In this document: positions 26,035 to 34,621 of the stretch, piece after piece
Position numbering within the stretch: the first letter of the stretch is position 1
How the letters are laid out: the number at the start of each line of letters is the position of its first letter
From: JBGCDD01 sp045105075
GTDB lineage: Bacteria > Pseudomonadota > Alphaproteobacteria > Rhodobacterales > Rhodobacteraceae
Direction of reading: 5' to 3'
Length of the DNA stretch: 64,000 nt
Assembly: GCA_045105075.1 (NCBI GenBank)
Contig: JBGCDD010000022.1
Coordinates: 1 to 64,000 of the forward strand
The notes under the pieces: generated by a model
What the model saw: the letters and a program-made list of their open reading frames with translations, nothing else
The model's database searches: none
Told to the model about the DNA's origin: nothing
Program-made: the position numbers and the translations under genes

Positions 26035-26681
26035 GATGTTTGTCCTTCCGAGTTGGTTTTTAGGTATGTTATCGCGTCATCCGTTGTCAGCAGATCGGCG
26101 TATTTGGCGCTCATGTCGAAAAGATTGGCGCGGTGGGGATCTTCGGCGCGGTCACCTACGGCGTCTTCGACAACCAGCGTGACAAAGCCGTGGCTGATGG
26201 CGTCAATGCAGGTAGCGCGCACGCAGCCCGAAGTGGTGACACCGCACAGCAGCAGCGTATCGACCTTGAGCCAGTGCAGCGTGGCGGCCAGAGACGTGCC
26301 AAAAAAGCCGCTGGGATATTGTTTGGTGATCACGATGTCATCGGGTTCGCAGGTGAGCGGCGGCATCAGTTTTTGGGTTTCGGCGCCGGCATCAAAACAC
26401 GACAGCGCCGGGACTTTGGCGTAAAATGCGCCACCATCCGCGCCACCGGGCTGATATTTGACCTCGGTGTGGATGACTGGGATTTGGTGTGCCCGCGCGA
26501 TCGGGGCCAGCCGCGCGGCGTTGTCCAAGGCGATTTGGCAGCCTTCCCCGCCAAACAGGGGTGCGTTCGGGTCGAAATAGGCTTTGGCGAAGTCAATCAA
26601 GACAACTGCGGGTCGCGTGCCCCAGTTTTGCCGGGCATGATAGCCGGCGCGCGCGTAATTGGTGTCGAGCGTATCACTCAT
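26031..26681 (-). CDS. Isochorismatase-fold cysteine amidohydrolase (N-carbamoylsarcosine amidase-like)
   Basis: Cytoplasmic hydrolase of 216 residues. The Asp of VVLIDFAKAYFDP, the Lys of IVITKQYPSGFFGT and the Cys of LLCGVTTSGCVRATCIDA form the Asp-Lys-Cys triad of this family. N-carbamoylsarcosine amidases and maleamate amidases belong here. Next to HyuA/HyuB, a role in hydrolysing an N-carbamoyl product is plausible: hydantoin ring opening, then decarbamoylation. The ATG at 26681 was used; an in-frame GTG two codons upstream is an alternative. It overlaps the binding-protein gene by ATGA. Confidence 0.87.
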   Translation of the reverse strand: MSDTLDTNYARAGYHARQNWGTRPAVVLIDFAKAYFDPNAPLFGGEGCQIALDNAARLAPIARAHQIPVIHTEVKYQPGGADGGAFYAKVPALSCFDAGAETQKLMPPLTCEPDDIVITKQYPSGFFGTSLAATLHWLKVDTLLLCGVTTSGCVRATCIDAISHGFVTLVVEDAVGDRAEDPHRANLFDMSAKYADLLTTDDAITYLKTNSEGQTS

Positions 26682-26720
26682 GGGCACATGCTCTTGGACC
26701 GGACTGCGTTGGATCCAGGT

Positions 26721-26784
26721 TGGAGGGGGGCCAGCCCCCCGAGGCTGCGCCTCTCCCCCCGGAGTTTATTTTGAAAGATGAAGG
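26721..26784. repeat. GC-rich extragenic palindromic element
   Basis: GGGGGG (26725-26730) and CCCCCC (26735-26740) form one hairpin and GAGGC-TGC-GCCTC (26741-26753) a second. These are followed by CTCCCCCCGGAGTTTATTTTGAAAGATGAAG. From general experience, such GC hairpins followed by GGAG..TTT..GAAAGATGAA recur between genes in Rhodobacterales genomes. It fills the only sizeable gap inside the hydantoinase operon, directly after the hyuB stop, and could reduce transcription or stabilise mRNA there. Only one copy was noticed in this window. Confidence 0.55.
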
Positions 26785-28677
26785 TCATTGGGCGGCTTTT
26801 GCGTATCTGTTGTGGAAGACCGGGGCTTTGGGGGGCTCAAAACCGGTTTCGCTGAGGCAGCGGGCCTTGAGCTCGTCCAGCGAAGTGAAACCACGGTTGA
26901 ACAAGGGCTGATCGCCGCGGGCGCGGGCCATATCGGCGCGCAGTTTTTCAGTGGCTTGGGCGTTGATCTGACCATTGGCGATGACCACGCCGTAGCGTTT
27001 TGCGCCATTTTCGGTGACCAACTTGCGTTTGACATCGAGCAAGACCAGATCAGCGTCGCGTTGCAGCGGGTCACCCCAGCCGCCCCCACCCCAGGTGTTG
27101 AAGTGCAGGATGTCACCGGGGTTCACTGCGATGCGGTCGCATTTTGAGGGGATGTTTTCCTCCGAGCCATCCGTGCGCACCAGCCGTTTGGTTGAGCGCA
27201 TACCTGGCTCGCCGCCGTTGACACCCCAGGGCGATGTGAGCCAGCGGTCATCGTGGATCGAGATTTCGCCGGATTCCATCATCTCATAGGCGATTGTGAT
27301 GCCGTTGCCACCGCGATGCAGCCCCGCGCCCCCTGAGTCGGGTATGGTGGCGTAGGTGCGGATGCGCAGCGGGAAGTAGGCCTCAAGGAATTCGTTAGGC
27401 ACATTGGTGAAAGCGGGCCACATGGAATGGCCATCCGGGCCATCGCCTACGGGACGACCAGGCACGCCGCCAAAGCCAATTTGGAAGAGCTGGTACCATT
27501 CGCCCGTCTTGTCAAAGCCGGAATACATGAAATGCGGGCTGTCGCTGAAGCCGGCGGCGTTCAGCGCATCTGGTGCGCCTTGGCCAAGCAATCCGCCCAT
27601 CAGATCGAAGATGCGCCCCAACATGTGGGTGCGGCAAGACAGAGCGGCGGGTTTTTTGGGCTTCAGGATACAGCCATCCGGGATGTGCACTTCGACCAGA
27701 TCATAAAACCCGTCGTTGAACAGGATCTGGGGGTCAAACAGGTTGATCGTGAAGGCGCCGAAGAACATCTTGAACATTTCTTCGTTGAGCAGAAAGTTGA
27801 TCGAGCTGAAGCTTTGCGGATCTGAGCCAGTGAAGTCGAAATAGGCGATCTCGCCCTCGCGGTGCAGATGGCAAGCGATTTTATAGGGCCCGTTGCCCAT
27901 GCCATCATCGTCGATCCAGTCTTCGAAATAGGCCTTTTTGCCGTCGACCGCCTCGGGGATGATCATCTGGATGATCGCACCCATCGCCACTTTGTTGCGA
28001 TCCAGCATGTCCCACATGGCCGAAATATAGATGTCAGCGCCGAAGCGGTCGATGTTTTCGCGCACCCGCCGTTCGGCCAGACGCAGGGCGGCGATGATGG
28101 CAAAGAAGTCTGATTTGTTCCACTCCGGCATGCGGGTGTTGTGCAGCAGGATATTCAGGATTTCGTCCGCCAGCTCGCCTTTGCGGTAGATTTTACAGGG
28201 CGGCACGATGATGCCTTCCTCGTAGATCATCTTGGCATCGGTGGGCAAAGACCCGGGCACCTTGCCGCCCACATCCGTCATATGGCCAAACATCGCAGCC
28301 CAGCTGACCAACTTGCCCTGGTGGAAAATCGGCATCATCAGCAGCCAGTCGTTCAGGTGGCTGACCGCGCCATTGCAGGAATAGGGATCGTTGGTGATGA
28401 AGATATCGCCGTCTTCGATGGTGCCGTCATAGCCGTTGATGAACCCGTGCAGAAAGCTGCCAAACTGGCCGACGACCATTTTGCCTTCGTGGTTGGCGAT
28501 CAGTGGAAAGGCATCGTGTTGTTCGCGAATGCCGGGCGACATTGCGGTGCGGAACAGCACGGCGTCCATCTCATTGCGCGCGTTGCGCAGGGCGTTTTCA
28601 ACGATGTCCAAAGTGATGGGATCAACGGTGGTGCGGGCAAAAGGCGTGGGGTTCGCCTCGATGAGTTTTGCGGGCAT
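26785..28677 (-). CDS. hyuB: Hydantoinase B / oxoprolinase family protein
   Basis: Beta-type subunit of an ATP-dependent hydantoinase/oxoprolinase/acetone-carboxylase-like enzyme, 630 residues. The N-terminal DPITLDIVENALRNARNEMDAVLFRTAMSPGIREQHD and the glycine-rich GGAGLHRGGNGI and NTWGGGGWGDP segments are diagnostic. TAAGGAG precedes the ATG. It follows hyuA by 11 bp, and the two subunits normally form one enzyme. Members act on 5-oxoproline, N-methylhydantoin or carboxylate ketones; sequence alone does not choose among these. Confidence 0.93.
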   Translation of the reverse strand: MPAKLIEANPTPFARTTVDPITLDIVENALRNARNEMDAVLFRTAMSPGIREQHDAFPLIANHEGKMVVGQFGSFLHGFINGYDGTIEDGDIFITNDPYSCNGAVSHLNDWLLMMPIFHQGKLVSWAAMFGHMTDVGGKVPGSLPTDAKMIYEEGIIVPPCKIYRKGELADEILNILLHNTRMPEWNKSDFFAIIAALRLAERRVRENIDRFGADIYISAMWDMLDRNKVAMGAIIQMIIPEAVDGKKAYFEDWIDDDGMGNGPYKIACHLHREGEIAYFDFTGSDPQSFSSINFLLNEEMFKMFFGAFTINLFDPQILFNDGFYDLVEVHIPDGCILKPKKPAALSCRTHMLGRIFDLMGGLLGQGAPDALNAAGFSDSPHFMYSGFDKTGEWYQLFQIGFGGVPGRPVGDGPDGHSMWPAFTNVPNEFLEAYFPLRIRTYATIPDSGGAGLHRGGNGITIAYEMMESGEISIHDDRWLTSPWGVNGGEPGMRSTKRLVRTDGSEENIPSKCDRIAVNPGDILHFNTWGGGGWGDPLQRDADLVLLDVKRKLVTENGAKRYGVVIANGQINAQATEKLRADMARARGDQPLFNRGFTSLDELKARCLSETGFEPPKAPVFHNRYAKAAQ

Positions 28678-28688
28678 ATCTGGGCTCC

Positions 28689-30878
28689 TTAGCGGGCGTT
28701 TGCATGGCCGACAGGCCAGATCAGGATGTTGCCGACGGCGTCGATGATGCCAACGTGATCGGGCAGAATGACGGACGTGCTGTCCATTTCCATCACCACG
28801 GCCGGGCCTTCGATGCGGTTGCCCTGGGTCAGTTTTGAGCGGTCATAGATGTACCCTTCGCGCCAGGCACCGTCAGCATAAATGCGCGTGGGTTGCAGGC
28901 GCGCACCCGACGCATCCGGGCCAGAACTTGCGGTTTCGGTGTTGATAAAGCTCTTTTCAGCGCCTTGCACCACGGCGCGCAGCCCGACGATTTCGTGTTC
29001 CGCGTCCAGCGCAAAGGTGAAAAGTTGCTCGTGTTCGGCGTCAAACCGCGAGGCGATGCCCTTGATCCCGTCGCGTTGGAAATCTTCGGGTGTCACATCA
29101 ACAGTCAGTTTCATGCCCTGGCCGTGATAGCGGATATCGATCTGATAGAGCACGTCCTGTTCGGCGCGGCTGACCCCTTCGGCGGTCAGGTCTTTGGCCG
29201 CCTGATCATGCAAGTCACTGAGCATCTTGCCAATTTCGCTGTCAGATGTGGCGGCTGTGCGGGTGACGTAGGTTTGGCTTGCCTCGTTGCGCAGCCGCGT
29301 TGTGGCGTCGCCATAAGCGCACAGCACGCCCGGCCCTGGCGGTATAATCGTTGGCCAAGAGTTCACCAGTCGCGCCAGGGCATTGGCATGAAGCGGGCCG
29401 GCGCCGCCAAAGCCGATCAGCGCAAAGTCGCGCGGGTCGTATCCCTGTTCGACCGACACCAGCCGCAGCGCGCCGACCATGTTTTCATTGACGATGCGGA
29501 TCACACCTTCGGCCGCGTCTTCGATCGACAGGCCCAGCGGTTCGGCGATGGTCGCCACCGCTTTGGCGGCCAATTCGCGGGAAATATCCATGTCACCGCC
29601 CAGTTTGGCATCAGACGGTAAATAGCCCAGCACAACATTGGCGTCGGTCACCGTGGGCGCTTCGCCACCCTTTTTATAGGCCGCTGGCCCCGGATCGGCA
29701 CCGGCGGATTGCGGGCCGACACGCAGCGCCTTGGTCAGCTCGGGCACATAGGCGATCGAGCCGCCCCCCGCGCCGACCGTGCGCACATCAATCGAGGGCG
29801 CGCGCACTGTCACATCAGCCACTCGGGTTTCACGCCGGGTGCGGGCCACGCCGTTCTGGATCAGCGCCACATCGGTGCTGGTGCCGCCCATATCAAAGGT
29901 CAGCAGGTTGGCGAAGTTGGCCTGTTTGGCAATCCAAAGCGCGCCGGAAACACCCCCCGCCGGGCCCGACATCAACAGGTTCACCGGCTGATCCATCGCC
30001 GCCTGCGCTGAGGACAAACCGCCGTCAGAGCGCAGGATTTGCAGCATCACATCGTCGCCCATCCGCCGTTTCAGCTCGTTTTGCAGGTTGTCAACGTATT
30101 TCGACACAACCGGGCGCACATAGGAATTCACCACTGTGGTCTCGGTGCGCTCGTATTCATACATCTCGGGCATCACACTGGCAGAAGTGCTGACGGGGAT
30201 GTTGGGCGCAATATCCTGCGCGATCTGCGCAATCCGGCGTTCATGCGCATCGTTGGCATAGCCGTTGAACAGCGCGATGGTCAGGGCTTCGATTCCCGAC
30301 TTCAGCAACACTTGCAGGTCCCGGCGGATTGCGGATTCATCAAGCTGAACCAACACGTTGCCCTTGGCATCCATACGCTCGTCGGCTTCAATCGTGTATT
30401 CCAGCGGCGCCAGCGGAGCCGACTTGTTCCAGATCACCCAGCCGCCCAGACCGCCGGGCACGAAAGATCGCGCGATTTGCAGCGTGTCGCGATAGCCTTT
30501 GGTGGTGACCAGCCCCACCAGCGCGCCCGAGGACGTCAGAACTGTGTTGGTTGCCACCGTCGTGCCATGCATCACTTCGGTGATGTCTGTGGGGTCAATA
30601 CCGGCGTTACGGCAGATCTTTTCGATGCCATTCAACACCCCAATCGAGCTGTCCGACGGGGTTGAGGGCACCTTGGCCGTCACCGTGCGCCCGTTGCGTT
30701 CATCGAGCAACAAAAGGTCGGTAAACGTGCCGCCCACATCCACACCAAGGCGCAAGCCGGTGCCCGAGCGGCGCGGCGCCGGGGCCACCGCCTGTCCGCT
30801 TTCCATCGCGCGCAACCGCGCCTCGAACGCGGCAAGCCGGTCTTCGTATTTCCTGATCAGATCGTCGGTCACCGACAT
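28689..30878 (-). CDS. hyuA: Hydantoinase A / oxoprolinase family protein with N-terminal coiled coil
   Basis: ATP-binding subunit of the same enzyme, 729 residues. The actin-like ATPase phosphate loops are LGVDVGGTFTDLLLLD (about 44-59) and FDMGGTSTDVAL (about 310), and GFGGAGPLHANALA is the conserved C-terminal part of the fold. Unlike standard HyuA it carries about 43 extra N-terminal residues, including KYEDRLAAFEARLRAMES. This charged heptad segment is almost repeated at the N-terminus of the importer permease in the same operon. GGGAG upstream supports this start, so the extension is probably translated. Confidence 0.93.
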   Translation of the reverse strand: MSVTDDLIRKYEDRLAAFEARLRAMESGQAVAPAPRRSGTGLRLGVDVGGTFTDLLLLDERNGRTVTAKVPSTPSDSSIGVLNGIEKICRNAGIDPTDITEVMHGTTVATNTVLTSSGALVGLVTTKGYRDTLQIARSFVPGGLGGWVIWNKSAPLAPLEYTIEADERMDAKGNVLVQLDESAIRRDLQVLLKSGIEALTIALFNGYANDAHERRIAQIAQDIAPNIPVSTSASVMPEMYEYERTETTVVNSYVRPVVSKYVDNLQNELKRRMGDDVMLQILRSDGGLSSAQAAMDQPVNLLMSGPAGGVSGALWIAKQANFANLLTFDMGGTSTDVALIQNGVARTRRETRVADVTVRAPSIDVRTVGAGGGSIAYVPELTKALRVGPQSAGADPGPAAYKKGGEAPTVTDANVVLGYLPSDAKLGGDMDISRELAAKAVATIAEPLGLSIEDAAEGVIRIVNENMVGALRLVSVEQGYDPRDFALIGFGGAGPLHANALARLVNSWPTIIPPGPGVLCAYGDATTRLRNEASQTYVTRTAATSDSEIGKMLSDLHDQAAKDLTAEGVSRAEQDVLYQIDIRYHGQGMKLTVDVTPEDFQRDGIKGIASRFDAEHEQLFTFALDAEHEIVGLRAVVQGAEKSFINTETASSGPDASGARLQPTRIYADGAWREGYIYDRSKLTQGNRIEGPAVVMEMDSTSVILPDHVGIIDAVGNILIWPVGHANAR

Positions 30879-30914
30879 ATTGTTAACTCCCTGCTGCGGC
30901 CGCGCCGCGGTCTT

Positions 30915-31739
30915 TTACCGTCCAAACAAACGTTGCCAAAAGCTGCGCTTTGGCGCGGCATCAACCAGCGACACCGCGCGTTCCGACATCGCCAAAGCGG
31001 TTTCAATTGTGTCTTTTTGCTGCGCAATCTCAACGTCGCGCGCGCCGATTTCGTCCTGCATCCGCTCGCCCGCATCCAACGCGCGCTCTAACATGTCACT
31101 GGCGCGGTGCCCGGCCTCGGCCTGTGCCATCGCCTGATCCAGCATGCCCAACGCGCGATCGGCAGCACGGGCCACCCCGGCATCACCACCCTGCTCGGCC
31201 AAGCCCAGAGCCCGTTCCAACAGCGCGTCAAACCTGGCCGTTTGCCCCAAAGCATCGCCGGTGCGTTCCAGATGGCCCATCGCGCGCGCAGTTACAGATT
31301 CCAGTTTTTCCGACTTAAGATCAACCGCTTCCAGATGCACCAACGCGCGCTCCAGCAATTCGGACAGGCGCGCCTCGCGTGTTTGGGCGCCCTCGATTGC
31401 TTGATCGGCCTGCACCAACGCGCTGTCTTGGCGCGCCAGCAGTTTCGCCAGATCAGCCAACCGGTCATCGCGCCCGACCAGCGTTGATTCCAGCTCTTCA
31501 ACTTCATCAAACAGCACACCCAAAAGATCTTCGGGGGGCAGATCAGGTGCCTTTTTCATCGCCTCGGGCAAGGTTGGCGGATCGGGCAGCGTCACCCGCA
31601 GATGCCCCTCGTTGTCGCGCCGCCCTTCCAGCAAGCCACGCGCCACAGCCTCGCGCACGCGCAGACGGCTTTCGCCCAGCTTTTCAGCGGCTTGCGCCAC
31701 GGTCAGGAACTGAAAGCCCTGCTGTTCGGAGGGGGACAT
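30915..31739 (-). CDS. HTH plus long coiled-coil protein of unknown function
   Basis: Protein of 274 residues inside the hydantoinase operon. Residues about 8-50 resemble an excisionase/MerR-type helix-turn-helix (FLTVAQAAEKLGESRLRVREAVARG) followed by a short wing. From about 70 to 250 it is Glu/Arg/Leu/Ala-rich heptad sequence, predicted coiled coil without a membrane helix. The end WQRLFGR is a basic, aromatic tail that could touch membrane or a partner. It is not an enzyme by appearance. A DNA-binding or scaffold role is possible. The ATG at 31739 follows GGGGTG at a good distance; GTG at 31748 is an alternative. Confidence 0.75.
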   Translation of the reverse strand: MSPSEQQGFQFLTVAQAAEKLGESRLRVREAVARGLLEGRRDNEGHLRVTLPDPPTLPEAMKKAPDLPPEDLLGVLFDEVEELESTLVGRDDRLADLAKLLARQDSALVQADQAIEGAQTREARLSELLERALVHLEAVDLKSEKLESVTARAMGHLERTGDALGQTARFDALLERALGLAEQGGDAGVARAADRALGMLDQAMAQAEAGHRASDMLERALDAGERMQDEIGARDVEIAQQKDTIETALAMSERAVSLVDAAPKRSFWQRLFGR

Positions 31740-31756
31740 GGCGTTCACCCCGGCAA

Positions 31757-32968
31757 TCAGATGATGCCCTTGGCGCGCATCTCGTCCTGTTGATCGCCGC
31801 TGAGGCCCAACAGATCGCCAAAGACATAGCCATTGTCCGCCCCCAATTCCGGACCCACATGGCGCACGGCACCCGGCGTATCGCTGAGCTTGGGCGCCAC
31901 GTTCTGCATGCGGATCGGGCCGAAATCAGGGTGATCGACCTTAACAATCGCGTCGCGGGCTTTGAAATGTTCGTCCTTCATCATGTCTTCGGCTTTATAG
32001 ATCAAACCACAGGGCACGCCGTGTTCGTTCATTTTCGCTTCGAGCACGTCCAGCGGGATCGTGCGCGTCCAATCATTGATCATGCCGTCCAGTTCGCCCT
32101 GATGGCGCCCCCGCGCGGAATGGGTGGCATAGCGGTCATCGCTGGCCAGTTCGGGGCGGCCCATCGCTTCGGCCAGACGTTTGAACACGGTGTCCTGATT
32201 GGCCGCGATCAGCAACAGCTTGCCATCGGACGTATCAAACACATTGCTGGGCGACACATTGGGCAGGATCGCGCCAGTGCGTTCACGCACATAGCCGGCA
32301 ACGTCATATTCGGTGACCAGCGATTCCATCATGTTCAGGACGGCCTCGTAAATCGCCGAATCCACCACCTGACCCTTGCCTGTCCGCTCGCGCGCGTGGA
32401 TCGCCATGAGCGCACCCTGAAACGCGTGCATCGCGGCCAGCTCATCACCGATGGAAATGCCCATGCGGCTTGGCTGTGTGCTGGGATCGCCCACAACATA
32501 GCGCATTCCGCCCATCGCCTCACCAATCGCGCCGTAACCTGCGCGCGCCGAATAGGGCCCGGTCTGGCCAAAGCCGGTCACCCGCACCATGACCAGCTTG
32601 GGGTTGATTTTGCTCAGCTCTTCATAGCCAAGGTTCCAACGCTCCATCGTGCCGGGGCGGAAGTTTTCGATCAGAATATCGGCGGATTTGACCAGCTCGC
32701 GCACCATCTGCTGACCCTCGGGCGTGCGCAAATTCATCGTGATCGATTTCTTGTTGCGCGCCACAACCGGCCACCAAAGAGACTTGCCATGGGGTTTTTC
32801 GCGGCCCCACTGGCGCATTGGATCGCCGACCTCGGGGGCTTCGATTTTGATGACTTCGGCGCCAAAATCCGCTAGAAGCTGGCCACAGAACGGGCCCGCC
32901 AACAGCTGGCCCATTTCGATCACTCGCAGGTCAGTCAATGGTCCCTGTCGCGTTTGGTCTTTCGCCAT
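31757..32968 (-). CDS. CaiB/BaiF-type (family III) CoA-transferase
   Basis: Enzyme of 403 residues transferring CoA between carboxylic acids. The opening LTDLRVIEMGQLLAGPFCGQLLADFGAEVIKIEAP and the region ITMNLRTPEGQQMVRELVKSADILIENFRPGTMERW contain the family hallmarks, including the conserved Asp in SADILIENF. It is the first gene of the minus-strand operon, 74 bp from divergent mvaB. It suggests that the pathway activates an acid to its CoA thioester, which HMG-CoA lyase could then cleave. Confidence 0.93.
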   Translation of the reverse strand: MAKDQTRQGPLTDLRVIEMGQLLAGPFCGQLLADFGAEVIKIEAPEVGDPMRQWGREKPHGKSLWWPVVARNKKSITMNLRTPEGQQMVRELVKSADILIENFRPGTMERWNLGYEELSKINPKLVMVRVTGFGQTGPYSARAGYGAIGEAMGGMRYVVGDPSTQPSRMGISIGDELAAMHAFQGALMAIHARERTGKGQVVDSAIYEAVLNMMESLVTEYDVAGYVRERTGAILPNVSPSNVFDTSDGKLLLIAANQDTVFKRLAEAMGRPELASDDRYATHSARGRHQGELDGMINDWTRTIPLDVLEAKMNEHGVPCGLIYKAEDMMKDEHFKARDAIVKVDHPDFGPIRMQNVAPKLSDTPGAVRHVGPELGADNGYVFGDLLGLSGDQQDEMRAKGII

Positions 32969-33009
32969 GGTCGTCCCCCATCCCGTATTGACGACCCTAA
33001 GATCATCCT

Positions 33010-33025
33010 ATTTGGTATACCAAAT
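33010..33025. promoter_or_regulatory. 16-bp perfect palindrome, candidate GntR (FadR-type) operator
   Basis: ATTTGGTATACCAAAT is perfectly symmetric and matches the TTGGTATACCAA-type sites known for FCD-domain GntR regulators. It lies in the 74-bp gap between the CoA-transferase operon and mvaB-gntR, just upstream of the mvaB ribosome site (GAGGTG). A GntR/FCD gene (33948) is the second gene rightward, so autoregulation and control of the divergent operon are likely. Confidence 0.75.
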
Positions 33026-33042
33026 TAGAGAGGTGCGACAGA

Positions 33043-33948
33043 ATGGCCAGCGATTTTTTTGAAATTATCGAAGTTTCGCCAAGAGACGGGATACAAAACG
33101 AAAAAACGCTGCTTTCAACGGCGGACAAGCTGCATCTGATCGGCATGGCAGTCGACGCCGGGATTCGCCGCGCCGAGGTGACAAGTTTCGTCAATCCAAA
33201 GCGCGTGCCGCAAATGGCAGATGCCGAAGACGTGGCGCGCGGATTGCCGCATGGCCCTGCGCGGTACATCGGTCTGACCCTGAACCAACGCGGATTTGAC
33301 CGCGCGGTGGCCACTGGTTTGCACGAGGCGAACTTTGTGGTTGTCGCCTCTGATACCTTCAACCGCAAGAATCAGGGCGTTGGCACCCAAGACAGCATTG
33401 CCGCCTTTTCGACGATCAAGGCGCAGGCGCCCGACAGTATCCGAGTTGGCCTGACCATTGGCGCGGCGTTCGGCTGTCCGTTTGAAGGCGAGGTGCCGCT
33501 GGCGCGCCTGATGCAAGTGGTCGAGGACTGCATGGCGCACAACCCGTTCGAGCTGGCGCTGGCCGACACCATCGGCGTCGCCAGCCCGCGCGACATCACC
33601 CAGCGGGTCGGCGCGGTGCGTGCGGCTTTTCCAGACGTGCCGATCCGGCTTCACCTGCACAACACGCGCAACACCGGTCTGGCCAATGCTTGGGCCGGGA
33701 TCGAGGCCGGCGCAAAAAGCCTCGATTCCAGTCTGGGCGGGGTTGGCGGCTGCCCGTTTGCGCCGCGCGCCACCGGCAACATTCCAACCGAAGATCTGGT
33801 TTACATGCTGGAACGCTCGGGCGTGGCCACGGGCATTGACCTTGATCAAGCCATCCGCGCGGCCGAATGGCTTGAAACGGTGCTGGGCAAAACCGTGCCC
33901 GGCATGGTGATGAAGGCGGGCGGCTTTCCCAGTGTTCAGGCCGCGTGA
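33043..33948 (+). CDS. mvaB: Hydroxymethylglutaryl-CoA lyase
   Basis: TIM-barrel lyase of 301 residues, splitting 3-hydroxy-3-methylglutaryl-CoA (or a related 3-hydroxy acyl-CoA) to acetyl-CoA and a 3-oxo acid. Visible signatures are EVSPRDGIQNE at the N-terminus with catalytic Arg-Asp, the metal-binding HLHNTRNTG, and the active-site cysteine loop GGVGGCPFAPRATGN. It overlaps gntR by one base (TGATG). Pairing with a CaiB CoA-transferase suggests breakdown of a branched or hydroxylated dicarboxylate. Confidence 0.93.
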   Translation: MASDFFEIIEVSPRDGIQNEKTLLSTADKLHLIGMAVDAGIRRAEVTSFVNPKRVPQMADAEDVARGLPHGPARYIGLTLNQRGFDRAVATGLHEANFVVVASDTFNRKNQGVGTQDSIAAFSTIKAQAPDSIRVGLTIGAAFGCPFEGEVPLARLMQVVEDCMAHNPFELALADTIGVASPRDITQRVGAVRAAFPDVPIRLHLHNTRNTGLANAWAGIEAGAKSLDSSLGGVGGCPFAPRATGNIPTEDLVYMLERSGVATGIDLDQAIRAAEWLETVLGKTVPGMVMKAGGFPSVQAA

Positions 33949-34613
33949 TGGATGGCGATTCCAAAGTACCGGCGCGCGATCTGGCTTATGAAGCCATCCG
34001 CGCGCGCATCATGTCCGGCGATTTACCCGAAGGCAAACGGCTGAAGGAACAATCGCTGGCCAGCGAAATGGGTCTGTCGCGCACGCCGGTGCGCGATGCC
34101 ATCAACCGACTGGTGCACGAAGGCTTTGCCGAGCGCGGCGAGGGCTATTCGACCCGCGTTGCACAATTTCCCGAAAACGAGCTGGACCAGATTTTCGAAA
34201 TCCGCCGCCGTCTGGAATGCTACGCCGCCGAACGGGCTGCCGAGCGTGCGAGCGTCGATCAGCTTGACCAACTGGACGCGCTGACCACCGAAATGGAGGC
34301 GCTGACCCCGCCTGAAACCGACGCTGATTATTCGCGGATCTCCCAGATAAATTCGGCGTTTCATCGCATTATTTGCGAGGCGGCCCAATCACCCCGGCTG
34401 ATGGCGGTGCTGGCGATGTCGGTCGACATTGGCATCGTGTCGCGCACCTATCACAGCTATTCCCCCGCCGATCTGGTCCGTTCAGCGCGCCATCACCGCG
34501 AGCTGGTCGATGCGATGCGCGCGCGGGCGCCAGATTGGGCCAGCTCGGTGATGTCCAGCCATGTGATGGCCGCGGCGCGCTGTGCCGCCCGGCGCAATCA
34601 AGGCAGTGCTTGA
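33948..34613 (+). CDS. GntR-family regulator, FadR/FCD subfamily
   Basis: DNA-binding regulator of 221 residues. Winged helix at about 10-75 with SGDLPEGKRLKEQSLASEMGLSRTPVRDAINRL, followed by an all-helical FCD ligand domain. The domain's metal/ligand residues may include Asp in SRISQINSAFHRII and His in RHHRELVDAM. The ATG overlaps the mvaB stop (TGATG); an in-frame GTG lies one codon earlier. The perfect palindrome at 33010-33025 is its probable operator. The inducer is probably a pathway acid or CoA ester, by inference. Confidence 0.9.
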   Translation: MDGDSKVPARDLAYEAIRARIMSGDLPEGKRLKEQSLASEMGLSRTPVRDAINRLVHEGFAERGEGYSTRVAQFPENELDQIFEIRRRLECYAAERAAERASVDQLDQLDALTTEMEALTPPETDADYSRISQINSAFHRIICEAAQSPRLMAVLAMSVDIGIVSRTYHSYSPADLVRSARHHRELVDAMRARAPDWASSVMSSHVMAAARCAARRNQGSA

Positions 34614-34621
34614 TCGCGAAT

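Noticed and set aside
19552..26681. Nicotinate-type pathway (FAD monooxygenase, maleamate amidase, maleate isomerase)
   Set aside because: Families match superficially, but the isomerase-like protein lacks the catalytic cysteines and no ring-cleaving dioxygenase is present; kept only as a weak alternative.
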